Both the position numbers and the translations under genes were made by a program. The notes beneath the pieces are model-generated. The model made no database searches. It had not been told where the DNA came from and was given only the letters and a program-made list of their open reading frames with translations. Below are positions 24,633 to 32,297 of a DNA stretch of 32,297 bases, one piece after another (position 1 is the first letter of the stretch; each line of letters opens with the position of its first letter). The DNA comes from Methylocystis sp. (lineage in GTDB: Bacteria; Pseudomonadota; Alphaproteobacteria; Rhizobiales; Beijerinckiaceae), in contig JAMBEQ010000143.1 in NCBI GenBank assembly GCA_024506175.1, positions 1 to 32,297 on the forward strand. Reading direction: 5' to 3'.

Positions 24633-25283
24633 ATGTCCGAAACCGAGAAGCGCAGGGCGATTGTCGATGGCGCGCTTGAGCTCGAGCGCCTGGGGCTCAA
24701 TCAAGGTTCGGCCGGAAATTTGTCGACGCGCGACGGTGACGCAATTCTGCTCACGCCGAGCGGGGTCCCGGCGCGCGAGCTTGCGCCCGAGATGATCGCC
24801 TGCATGGCGCTCGCCGACGCAAGCGGCGGCTATACGGGCCCCCTGCCCCCTTCGAGCGAATGGCGCTTCCACCTCGACGTCTATCGCGCACGGCCGGATG
24901 TCGGCGCCGTCGTCCATATGCATTCGACCTACGCCACGACCCTCGCGACCCTGCGGCGCGAGATTCCCGCCGTGCATTACATGATTGCGGCCTTCGGCGG
25001 CCCCACAGTTCCCTGCGTGGGCTACGCTTCCTACGGCACAGCGGAGCTTTCTCAGCTCGTTGTCGCAGGACTGAGGGACCGCGACGGCGTGCTGCTGGCG
25101 AACCATGGCGCGATCGTCACGGGGCCGGACATGCGCAAGGCGCTGTGGCGCGCGGTGGAGCTGGAGGCGCTGGCGCGGGTTTATTACCTCGGCGCGCTGG
25201 CGGGCGCGCCGATCGTTCTGCCGGATGATGAGATTTGGCGGACCGTGGAGCGGTTCAAAAAATACGGGCCGCGCGAGCGCTAA
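24633..25283 (+). CDS. Class II aldolase (fuculose-phosphate aldolase type), probably in MTA/deoxyribose salvage
   Basis: This 216-residue enzyme has zinc ligands H95, H97 ([13 protein letters not shown]) and H158 ([11 protein letters not shown]), with catalytic Glu E76 in PSSEWRFH. The spacing matches FucA (E73, H92, H94, H155). [11 protein letters not shown] (21-31) is the phosphate-binding loop. AAAGGA favours ATG 24633. Its stop overlaps the stop of the convergent mtnA. In Rhodospirillum rubrum and some E. coli a similar aldolase splits 5-methylthioribulose-1-phosphate or 5-deoxyribulose-1-phosphate to DHAP and an aldehyde. The pairing with mtnA suggests the same here, but FucA or MtnB activity cannot be excluded. 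Confidence 0.9.
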   Translation: MSETEKRRAIVDGALELERLGLNQGSAGNLSTRDGDAILLTPSGVPARELAPEMIACMALADASGGYTGPLPPSSEWRFHLDVYRARPDVGAVVHMHSTYATTLATLRREIPAVHYMIAAFGGPTVPCVGYASYGTAELSQLVVAGLRDRDGVLLANHGAIVTGPDMRKALWRAVELEALARVYYLGALAGAPIVLPDDEIWRTVERFKKYGPRER

Positions 25284-26377
25284 ACGCGATCGAAATCGGG
25301 GAACAGTCCACTCAACCCCGCCTCCGTCGCCGGGCAGACGCCGCGCTCGGTGATCAGCCCGGAGACATAGCGCGCGGGCGTGACATCGAACGCCCAGTTG
25401 CGGGCGGGCGATCCTGCGGGCGTCAGCCGCACCTCTGTGACTGCGCCGTCAGGGCCGAGGCCCGCAATGTGGGTTACCTCACGCGCATTGCGCTCTTCGA
25501 TGGGAATGCCCGCGACGCCGTCCTCGATGCGCCAGTCGATCGTGGAGCCCGGCAGAGCGACATAGAAGGGCACGCCATTGTCATGCGCCGCGAGCGCCTT
25601 GAGATAGGTGCCGATCTTGTTGCAGACGTCTCCCCGTCGCGTCGTGCGGTCCGTGCCGACGATAACGAGGTCCACGAGCCCGTGCTGCATCAAATGGCCG
25701 CCGGCATTGTCTGCGATCACCGTATGGGGCACGCCTTCGCTCGAGAGCTCGAAAGCCGTGAGGCTCGCGCCCTGATTGCGCGGGCGCGTCTCGTCGACCC
25801 AGACATGAAGCGGAACGCCCGCCCGCGCCGCCTTGTAGATTGGCGCAAGCGCCGTGCCCCAGTCGACGGTAGCGAGCCAGCCGGCGTTGCAGTGGGTGAG
25901 GATGTTCACCGGGCGCCCGGGCTTCTTCTCCGCCGCCGCGCCAATGAACGCCGCGCCATGGTCGCCGATGGACTCACAGCAGGCGACGTCCTCCTCGGCG
26001 ATGCGTCCCGCCTCGGCATAGGCGAGCGCCGGGCGCACCTCGCTGGGGGCCGCCAATAGAAGCGCCTTCACGCGATCGAGCGCCCAGCGAAGATTGACGG
26101 CGGTGGGGCGCGTGGCCAGGAGTTGGGCGGAGGCGGCCTCTATCGCAGCGTCGCCGGCGTCCCGCGCAGCGGCGAGCGCGAGCCCATAGGCGCCGGTCAC
26201 GCCGATCAGCGGCGCGCCGCGCACGACCATGTCGCGAATGGCGCGCGCGGCGTGATCGAGGCTTTCCAGGGCCAGCGTCTCGAAGCGATGCGGCAGGCGG
26301 GTCTGGTCGATGACATGCACCCGCCGCCCATCTTCATCGAGCCATATCGTCCGATAGTCGCGCCCGTCGATCCGCAT
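25280..26377 (-). CDS. mtnA: S-methyl-5-thioribose-1-phosphate isomerase
   Basis: This 365-residue enzyme converts methylthioribose-1-phosphate to methylthioribulose-1-phosphate. Family motifs are [17 protein letters not shown] (about 52-68), THCNAG with catalytic C163, [18 protein letters not shown] with D243, and [11 protein letters not shown]. The start ATG 26377 gives the usual N-terminus [19 protein letters not shown]; the upstream frame (to 26773) is the antisense of the Anbu gene. It faces the class II aldolase tail to tail, with stops overlapping. The other methionine salvage genes (mtnK, mtnP, mtnC, mtnD) are not in the window. Confidence 0.95.
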   Translation of the reverse strand: MRIDGRDYRTIWLDEDGRRVHVIDQTRLPHRFETLALESLDHAARAIRDMVVRGAPLIGVTGAYGLALAAARDAGDAAIEAASAQLLATRPTAVNLRWALDRVKALLLAAPSEVRPALAYAEAGRIAEEDVACCESIGDHGAAFIGAAAEKKPGRPVNILTHCNAGWLATVDWGTALAPIYKAARAGVPLHVWVDETRPRNQGASLTAFELSSEGVPHTVIADNAGGHLMQHGLVDLVIVGTDRTTRRGDVCNKIGTYLKALAAHDNGVPFYVALPGSTIDWRIEDGVAGIPIEERNAREVTHIAGLGPDGAVTEVRLTPAGSPARNWAFDVTPARYVSGLITERGVCPATEAGLSGLFPDFDRV

Positions 26378-26527
26378 GGCCTGGCCCCCGTGCCTTGGCG
26401 GCGCAAACGACTCGGATTGCGCTTCACCCGTTTCTCCCTCGCCTGCGGCCCTTGTGCCTTCTGGCCTGGAACTTGTAAACGGGTGGCGGCCCGCGACCGC
26501 AGGCGTTGCGGCTCTCTGGGGAGCTTG

Positions 26528-27280
26528 ATGACCTATTGCTGCGGCATTCTGGTGCGCGACGGCTTGGTGATGGTCGCTGACACGCGCACCAACGCCGGCC
26601 TCGACAATATCGCCACCTTCCGCAAGCTTCATATTTTCGAGAAGCCGGGCGAACGCGTGCTGATGCTCGCGACGGCAGGCAATCTCTCGGTCACCCAGGG
26701 CGTGGTGAATTTCCTTGCCGAGGGTTTCGAAAACGCCGAGACCGGCGAGACGGAAAGCGCCATGACCGCGCAAACCATGCTGCAGGCGGCGCAGCTCGTC
26801 GGCCGCGCTGTGCGCCGCTCAGTGAAGGAGGCTGCCCCTTCGAGCGAGCAATCGACTGGCGTCAGCTTCGACGTCTCCCTTTTGCTGGGTGGCCAGATCA
26901 AGGGCGGAGCGCCGCGCCTGTTCATGATCTACACCGCTGGCAACAGCATCGAATGCACGCCCGACACGAACTATCTTCAAATCGGCGAGCACAAATACGG
27001 CAAGCCGATTCTGGACCGGGCGATAAATTACCAGAGCGACATCTACGACGCGCTGAAGATGGGGCTGATCTCGATGGACTCGACCATCCGCTCCAATCTC
27101 TCGGTCGGCCTGCCGATCGACATCGCTTTGTTGCGCCGCGACGCGCTGCAGCTCGAAGTGTCGACGCGGATCGACGCCAACGACGGATATTTCCGCGACT
27201 TGCGGGAAAGCTGGTCAAAGGCGCTGCGTGCGGCTCATATGGCCATACCCGCGCCGCCCTATCGCGGGCGCGAGCCGTGA
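26528..27280 (+). CDS. Anbu proteasome-type peptidase
   Basis: A 250-residue protein of the Anbu (ancestral beta subunit, proteasome-related Ntn) family. It starts [20 protein letters not shown], where Thr2 becomes the N-terminal nucleophile after Met removal. The segments [31 protein letters not shown] and [18 protein letters not shown] are typical of the family, and the length is normal. The start ATG 26528 is required for the Thr2 nucleophile. Anbu often sits with genes for a transglutaminase-like protein, an alpha-E protein and an ATP-grasp protein; none is here. Its stop overlaps the GTG start of the Sua5-like gene (GTGA). Confidence 0.93.
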   Translation: MTYCCGILVRDGLVMVADTRTNAGLDNIATFRKLHIFEKPGERVLMLATAGNLSVTQGVVNFLAEGFENAETGETESAMTAQTMLQAAQLVGRAVRRSVKEAAPSSEQSTGVSFDVSLLLGGQIKGGAPRLFMIYTAGNSIECTPDTNYLQIGEHKYGKPILDRAINYQSDIYDALKMGLISMDSTIRSNLSVGLPIDIALLRRDALQLEVSTRIDANDGYFRDLRESWSKALRAAHMAIPAPPYRGREP

Positions 27281-28239
27281 CCATTCTCGCGCCCGCCGAC
27301 CCGGCTTCGATTGTGCGCGGGGCGGAAATCCTGCGCGAGGGCGGGCTCGTCGCTTTCCCGACCGAGACGGTCTACGGCCTCGGCGCCGACGCCACGAGCG
27401 CCTGGGCCGTCGCGCGAATCTATGACGCGAAGGGGCGGCCGTCGTTCAATCCGCTGATCGCTCATGTGGCCGAAATCGCGACCGCGCAGCGTGAGGCGCT
27501 GCTGCCCGAGGCCGCGATCAGGCTGGCGGCAGCCTTCTGGCCAGGACCGCTGACGATCGTCGCGCCCGCGGCGCCGGGCGGTTCCGTTTGTGAATTGGCC
27601 CGCGCCGGCCTGCCGAGCGTGGCCTTGCGCATCCCCGACCATCCCGTCGCGCTGGCGCTGATTTCGGCGCTCGGCAAGCCCGTCGCCGCGCCGTCGGCTA
27701 ATCGCTCCGGCCATGTGAGCCCGGTGACGGCGGCGCATGTCGCCGAGGATCTGTCGGGCCGGGTGGAGATGATCCTCGATGGCGGCCGCGCGACGGCGGG
27801 GCTGGAGTCGACCATCGTCTCCTTCTGCGACGCCTCGCCCGTGCTGCTGCGGCCGGGCGCCATTGCGCGCGAGAAGATCGAGAAGGTTCTCGGCGCGAAG
27901 CTCTCGGCGCCCGCGCGCGCCGAAGTGATGGCGCCCGGCATGACCGCCTCGCATTACGCGCCCAATGCGCGGCTGCGGCTGGAGGCGCATGAGCTTCAAG
28001 AGGGAGAGGCCGCGCTCGATTTCGGCGCCCGGCTGGCGGCGCTCGCGGCGCCAGGGAGAATCGTCCTCGATCTGTCGCCCAAGGGCGATCTTGTCGAGGC
28101 GGCGGCCAATCTCTTCGCTTACCTGCGGCAGCTCGACGCGCGGGGAGCCGCGAGAATTGCCGTCGCGCATATTCCGGAGCGGGGACTCGGCGAAGCCATC
28201 AACGATCGGCTGAGGCGAGCGGCGGCGCCCAGGGTCTAG
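27277..28239 (+). CDS. L-threonylcarbamoyladenylate synthase (Sua5 type)
   Basis: This 320-residue enzyme makes threonylcarbamoyl-AMP for the t6A37 modification of ANN-decoding tRNAs. The YrdC domain (about 8-205) has FPTETVYGLGADA, KGRPSFNPLIAHV, FWPGPLTIV, ALRIPDHPVA and AAPSANRSGHVSPVTA. A linker (PGMTASHYAPNARL) and a C-terminal Sua5 domain follow, so it is the long Sua5 form rather than short TsaC. Start GTG 27277 overlaps the Anbu stop by four bases, which suggests translational coupling. It is convergent with the Ntn hydrolase gene, 13 bases away. Confidence 0.95.
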   Translation: MTILAPADPASIVRGAEILREGGLVAFPTETVYGLGADATSAWAVARIYDAKGRPSFNPLIAHVAEIATAQREALLPEAAIRLAAAFWPGPLTIVAPAAPGGSVCELARAGLPSVALRIPDHPVALALISALGKPVAAPSANRSGHVSPVTAAHVAEDLSGRVEMILDGGRATAGLESTIVSFCDASPVLLRPGAIAREKIEKVLGAKLSAPARAEVMAPGMTASHYAPNARLRLEAHELQEGEAALDFGARLAALAAPGRIVLDLSPKGDLVEAAANLFAYLRQLDARGAARIAVAHIPERGLGEAINDRLRRAAAPRV

Positions 28240-28252
28240 CGCGGCCGAGGTC

Positions 28253-29296
28253 TCAAGCCGCCAACGCCATCGGACTCGCCACGCACAAATGGAAATCCTG
28301 TGTGACCGGATGCGGGGCCCCCCTCAGCAGGGACGGGCTTTCATAACCGCGCGCGACGAAATCGCCTTCGCCCGCGGACGACATCTCGACCGCGAGTCGA
28401 GTCAGCCGGTTCAGCACCGGCTCGACCACCCAGGAGAAGCGCGGCGCATCAGGCGCCACGCTGCGCATCAGCGCGATGCGGGCGTCATTGTTGGCCTCGC
28501 TCATGCGCGCCTGCCAGCCCGGCTGCCTTTCCTGCCAGTCATTGGCGACCACTACGGGTCCGTGATAGATGCGCGCCTCGCGCTCGGTGCGTTCGATCAG
28601 CGCCATCTCTCCACGCTTGACGCCGGCCAGGGTGAAGAGCGTCGGCCGCGCCACCGGCTCGCGGGCGATGAGCTGAACCGCTTCCTCGAAGGTCTCGCAG
28701 GTCTCGAAGGCGTAGCGCAGCAAGTGATCCGGCGGCCAGCCGCCTTCGCTCGCCAGCGCGTTGCGGAGATTGAGCGCGGCGTCGATCGCGAAGCCGAGGC
28801 TCCCTTTCATGCGCCGCAGCATGGGCGCCTGATTGATCACGGCGCAGAAGCGCCCCGGCGCCATGGCGCTCAGCACGCCGACGGCGCCCGGCCAGGTGGC
28901 GTTGTAGAACTCCCCCGCCGGCCCGGACTGCCAGGCCATTTCGACCGCCTCGCCCAGCCCGCGAAACGGCCAGTCCAGCGTGCGGCGGATGCGCGGCAGC
29001 CCATCCGGCCCCTCATAGGCCTGCGTTGTGCACGCGAAGAGATAGGACATATTGAGCGTCATCGCGCCTGGAAAGCCCAGAATGGCGGCGACATGCTCGA
29101 GCTCGCTTCGGTAGGCGGACGCCGATTTACGCAACCAATTCGTCGCCAGCTGGTCGACCGGCGACAGGCAATAACGCGCAAGCGGCGCAATTGCGCCGAG
29201 ACAGGCGTCGCGCAGGGCCGTAGCGGCGTCGATCCGCGCCTGAGCATGGGCCACGGGGCCGCCGTCGCGCACGTCGAGGAGTGGGATCGGGTTCAT
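28253..29296 (-). CDS. Acid ceramidase/NAAA-like Ntn hydrolase (linear amide C-N hydrolase)
   Basis: A 347-residue protein. A helical N-terminal part (1-88) is followed by C89 in LFACTTQAYE, then RIRRTLDWPF with R105 and D108. Acid ceramidase and NAAA precursors have the same pattern: cleavage before a Cys that becomes the N-terminal nucleophile, followed by an R-x-[LM]-D pair. GEFYNATWPGAVGVLSAMAPGRF and INQAP support the fold. No signal peptide is seen, so it is probably cytosolic. The substrate may be an N-acyl amide, but this is unproven. GAAGGACG precedes ATG 29296. Penicillin acylase-like C45 peptidases are an alternative name. Confidence 0.75.
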   Translation of the reverse strand: MNPIPLLDVRDGGPVAHAQARIDAATALRDACLGAIAPLARYCLSPVDQLATNWLRKSASAYRSELEHVAAILGFPGAMTLNMSYLFACTTQAYEGPDGLPRIRRTLDWPFRGLGEAVEMAWQSGPAGEFYNATWPGAVGVLSAMAPGRFCAVINQAPMLRRMKGSLGFAIDAALNLRNALASEGGWPPDHLLRYAFETCETFEEAVQLIAREPVARPTLFTLAGVKRGEMALIERTEREARIYHGPVVVANDWQERQPGWQARMSEANNDARIALMRSVAPDAPRFSWVVEPVLNRLTRLAVEMSSAGEGDFVARGYESPSLLRGAPHPVTQDFHLCVASPMALAA

Positions 29297-29410
29297 CGTC
29301 GTCCTTCTGTCAGAAAACCTTCATTGAATATTTATCGTTCCCACATCAGGTTGTCATAATACAGTAAAAAATTCCGTGAGCTTCGCCGCGCTGCAATAGG
29401 GGCGGCTTTG

Positions 29411-29520
29411 GCGCGCTTTCCGCTCGCTGGGAAATCATGCGAGCGATAGGAAATCGCGCCGGATCAGAAATTGAGCGCATCCAAATCGCAAAAGTCTCTT
29501 CAACTTTTGCGGAATGCGCT
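29411..29520 (-). repeat. Interspersed repeat, copy 2
   Basis: An inverted copy of the element at 22162-22241. On the minus strand it reads AGCGCATTCCGCAAAAGTTG, then AGACTTTTGCGA, ~30 extra bases, TCGCTCGCATGAT and GCGAGCGGAAAGCGCGC. It lies directly upstream of pgi, and part of it is read through by the extended pgi frame, which argues for the later start. Confidence 0.75.
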
Positions 29521-29584
29521 CTGGGGTAAATTTCCCCCTCGAGGGCCGCCGATTCGGCTGTCCGCGCAACGCCACGAGACTGAA

Positions 29585-31225
29585 ATGACTCACGCCATCG
29601 CCGCCGCTTTTCTCGCCCTCGAGGCTCACGCCGCGTCGCTCGACAACGTTCGAACGCTCGAACTATTCGAGCAAGACACCGCAAGATTTGAAGACTTCAC
29701 CATTTCTTTCGATGAGCTTCTGTTCGACTTCTCCAAGCACAAGGCCACGCGCGAGACGATTGGGCTGCTCGTGGCGCTCGCCAAGGCGCGCAAGCTCGAG
29801 GCGCGACGCGACGCGCTTTTTGCCGGCGAGGCTGTGAACAACACCGAGCGGCGCGCCGCCATGCATATGGCGCTGCGCGACCTTTCGACGAGGCCTCTCG
29901 TCGTAGACGGCGAGAATATGCGGCCCGCCATCGAGGCCGAACGCGCGAAGGTCTACGCCTTCGCGCGCGCAATTCGCAGCGGCGAAGCTAAGGGCGCAAC
30001 GGGGCAGACTTTCACGGACATCGTCAACATCGGCATCGGCGGCTCAGACCTCGGGCCAGCCATGGCCGCACGCGCGCTGTCGCCCTACGGGGTGAACGGG
30101 CCGCGCGCGCATTTCGTCTCCAATGTCGACGGCGCCGATCTCGCCGACACGCTTGCCGGCCTTGATCTCGCCCGCACGCTTTTCATCGTCTCGTCCAAGA
30201 CCTTCACGACGCAGGAGACCATGGCGAACGCCGCGAGCGCCCGCGCGCGCGTCGTGGCGGCGCTCGGCGAAGAGGCGGTGAACAAGCATTTCACCGCTGT
30301 TTCCACCAGGCTCGACAAGGTGGCGGCCTTCGGCATCGATTCGTCGCGTGTGTTCGGTTTCTGGGACTGGGTCGGCGGACGTTATTCGCTGTGGTCGTCG
30401 ATCGGCCTCGCGCTCGCGATCGCGATTGGACCCGAGAATTTCACGCAGTTTCTGCAGGGCGGGTTAGACATAGACGCGCACTTCCGCTCGGCGCCGCTCG
30501 ACAAGAACATTCCCGTGCTGATGGGCCTGCTCGGCGTCTGGCATCGCAACATCCTCGACCGCCGCGCCCATGCGGTGATTCCTTATGACCAGCGTCTCGC
30601 GCGTTTCCCCGCCTATCTGCAGCAGCTCGACATGGAGTCGAATGGCAAGTCGGTGACGCGCGACGGTGGTCTAGAAACGCATCGCACCGGGCCGATCGTT
30701 TTCGGCGAGCCGGGCACAAACGGGCAGCACGCGTTCTTCCAGCTTCTGCATCAGGGCACGGATGTCACGCCGGTCGACTTCCTGGTCGCGGCGGAGCCGA
30801 CGGCGGCGGATGCGCATCATCACGCGCTACTCTTTTCGAATTGCCTCGCGCAGGCCGAAGCACTTATGCGCGGCCGCACGCTCGATGAAGCGAAGGCGCA
30901 GTTGCGCGCGCAGGGGCTGAGCGAGGCGGAAGTTGACAGACTTGCGCCCCACAAGGTCTTTTCGGGCGATCGTCCGACAAGCGTGCTGCTCTATCGCCGC
31001 CTCGACCCGCGCACGCTCGGCCGCCTCGTCGCGCTCTATGAGCACAAGGTTTTCGTGCAGTCGGTGATCTGGGACATCAATCCCTTCGACCAGTGGGGCG
31101 TGGAGCTCGGCAAGGAGCTTGCGAATAAACTTGCGCCGATCGTTGAAAGCGCGGACGCGTCGACCGCCGGGCTCGACGCCTCGACGGCGGGGTTGATCGA
31201 GTGGCGACGAGGGCACGGAGGCTAA
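29585..31225 (+). CDS. pgi: Glucose-6-phosphate isomerase
   Basis: This 546-residue cytosolic enzyme interconverts glucose-6-phosphate and fructose-6-phosphate. Signature motifs are IGIGGSDLGPAMAARAL, SNVDGADLADTL, FIVSSKTFTTQET, GGRYSLWSSIGLALAIAIG, GEPGTNGQHAFFQLLHQG (with the catalytic Glu and His) and DINPFDQWGVELGKELA. Start ATG 29585 is chosen because the frame upstream runs through an interspersed repeat. The C-terminus contains a short duplication (DASTAGL twice). It is convergent with parC. Confidence 0.97.
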   Translation: MTHAIAAAFLALEAHAASLDNVRTLELFEQDTARFEDFTISFDELLFDFSKHKATRETIGLLVALAKARKLEARRDALFAGEAVNNTERRAAMHMALRDLSTRPLVVDGENMRPAIEAERAKVYAFARAIRSGEAKGATGQTFTDIVNIGIGGSDLGPAMAARALSPYGVNGPRAHFVSNVDGADLADTLAGLDLARTLFIVSSKTFTTQETMANAASARARVVAALGEEAVNKHFTAVSTRLDKVAAFGIDSSRVFGFWDWVGGRYSLWSSIGLALAIAIGPENFTQFLQGGLDIDAHFRSAPLDKNIPVLMGLLGVWHRNILDRRAHAVIPYDQRLARFPAYLQQLDMESNGKSVTRDGGLETHRTGPIVFGEPGTNGQHAFFQLLHQGTDVTPVDFLVAAEPTAADAHHHALLFSNCLAQAEALMRGRTLDEAKAQLRAQGLSEAEVDRLAPHKVFSGDRPTSVLLYRRLDPRTLGRLVALYEHKVFVQSVIWDINPFDQWGVELGKELANKLAPIVESADASTAGLDASTAGLIEWRRGHGG

Positions 31226-31270
31226 GTGTCCCCCTGCCCTCCCCCGCCTTGCGGGAGTGGGCGCCTCGCC

Positions 31271-32297
31271 TCACCCGAACCGATTGTTCTTCGGGAATCC
31301 CCGCGGTGGCAACCTTCCCGCCTCCGCGCGGTGGCCCATCCACTCGGTCAGCTCGGCTGCAGCCACGTTGAACACGCGGCCCGCCGAATCCGTCCAGCTC
31401 AGCCCGTCGGCGAGCGAGAACACCTTCGCGTCCGCGACGCCGCCGTCCTTGTAGCGCTGCATACGCACGCCCTTGCCGCGCGCCATGCGCGGCGCCTCTT
31501 CCAGCGGGAAGACCAGAAGCTTCCTATTCTCGCCGATGACGGCGACGTGATCGCCCGCGGCTTCCACCGCCACTTTCAACTTTGCGGGCGGCTCGACGGC
31601 GAGCACGGCGCGGCCCTTCTTGGTGGATGATGGCAGATCGTCCTGCGCCACAACGAAGCCACGCCCGTCGCCGGCGATGAGCAACAAGGAAGCTCCCGCA
31701 GTATGCGGCAGGACGCGCGCAATGTCGGCGCCTTCGTCGATGTCGGCGTAAAGGCGGATCGGCTCGCCATGGCCGCGCCCGCCCGGCAATTTGGAGGCGT
31801 CGAGCGTGAATGCCTTGCCGTTTGTCGCCAGCACGAGAATCTTCGTCGTCGTCTGCGCGAAGAAGCTCGTGTCCAGCTCGTCGTCGCCTTTGAACTGCAG
31901 AGACGACAAATCCTGCACATGGCCTTTCAGCGCGCGGATCCAGCCTTTCTTCGACACGACCACCGTGATCGGCTCGCGCTCGATCATGGCCTCCGCCAGA
32001 TCGAGATCGACCGCCGCCGGCGCGTCCTCGAAAGTCGTGCGGCGTTTGCCGACGGGCGTCTGCGGGCCATACAACTTTTTAAGATCGCGCACCTGCGCGG
32101 CGATCGTCTTCCACTGCTTGGCTTCGTCGCCGAGCAGGCTCTCGATCTCGCCGCGCTCCTTTGTGAGGTCGTCGAGTTCGCGGCGCAGCTCCATCTCCTC
32201 GAGCTTGCGCAGCGAACGCAGGCGCGTGTCCAGAATGTAATCGACCTGATGGTCGGTGAGCTTGAAGACCCTCTTCAGCTCGCCCTTGGCGTCGTCC
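31271..32297 (-). CDS. parC: DNA topoisomerase IV subunit A, C-terminal part (partial)
   Basis: 342 codons of a frame that enters at the right edge and ends at 31271. The first visible residues (DDAKGELKRVFKLTDHQVDY, ILDTRLRSLRKLEE) are the end of the coiled-coil/C-gate region. The C-terminal beta-pinwheel follows (PITVVVSKKGWIRALKG, GRGHGEPIRLYADI, RGKGVRMQRYKDGG). The lack of a GyrA box and the alphaproteobacterial ParC-type tail support ParC over GyrA. With ParE the enzyme decatenates chromosomes. parE is not in the window. The N-terminal half with the active Tyr lies outside. Confidence 0.93.
   Translation of the reverse strand, partial: DDAKGELKRVFKLTDHQVDYILDTRLRSLRKLEEMELRRELDDLTKERGEIESLLGDEAKQWKTIAAQVRDLKKLYGPQTPVGKRRTTFEDAPAAVDLDLAEAMIEREPITVVVSKKGWIRALKGHVQDLSSLQFKGDDELDTSFFAQTTTKILVLATNGKAFTLDASKLPGGRGHGEPIRLYADIDEGADIARVLPHTAGASLLLIAGDGRGFVVAQDDLPSSTKKGRAVLAVEPPAKLKVAVEAAGDHVAVIGENRKLLVFPLEEAPRMARGKGVRMQRYKDGGVADAKVFSLADGLSWTDSAGRVFNVAAAELTEWMGHRAEAGRLPPRGFPKNNRFG

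Noticed and set aside
26378-26773. Upstream extension of mtnA
   Set aside because: The extra 132 codons are antisense to the Anbu gene, and the family N-terminus begins at 26377.

Overview
The window looks like chromosomal DNA of an alphaproteobacterium, most likely of the order Hyphomicrobiales. The reasons are its high GC content, GGC/GCC-biased codons, an ELM1-family (DUF1022) protein behind carA, a YqeY homologue divergent from carA, Omp25/31-type surface barrels, and the palindromic intergenic repeats common in that order. It resembles Methylocystaceae/Beijerinckiaceae, but no gene here proves a lifestyle such as methanotrophy. No phage, insertion sequence, CRISPR array or rRNA was seen.

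Layout. 1-2528: the N-terminal part of a large secreted protein that runs off the left edge, a debris-like gap, and two conserved hypotheticals. 2555-7784: housekeeping genes (thiD, yqeY-like, carA, ELM1-like, trxB, a dual CDGSH protein) separated by palindromic repeats. 8048-16506: a PAS sensor kinase, glyS translationally coupled to a YgiQ radical SAM gene, a possible GNAT-like protein and a second membrane sensor kinase. Neither kinase has a response regulator beside it.

17059-22161 is the most unusual block. It holds seven same-strand genes for exported proteins. Three are extreme GGX-repeat glycine-rich proteins; one of these carries a duplicated two-cysteine module. Next to them is an outer-membrane protein made of two consecutive Omp25-like barrels, each with two glycine-rich insertions in apparent surface loops. 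The shared glycine-repeat chemistry suggests one cell-surface assembly, which I have not seen described.

22317-24557 looks like a small scar. A GNAT gene runs into a degenerate copy of the 3' part of the CAU-anticodon tRNA found 1025 bp further on, and an exported beta-carbonic anhydrase lies between the two copies. Both protein genes show signs of compensated frameshifts: strong in the carbonic anhydrase, more tentative in the acetyltransferase.

24633-32297: a class II aldolase convergent with mtnA (probably 5'-methylthioadenosine or 5-deoxyribose salvage), an Anbu proteasome-like peptidase overlapping a Sua5/TsaC gene, an acid-ceramidase/NAAA-like Ntn hydrolase, pgi, and the C-terminal part of topoisomerase IV subunit A (parC), which runs off the right edge.
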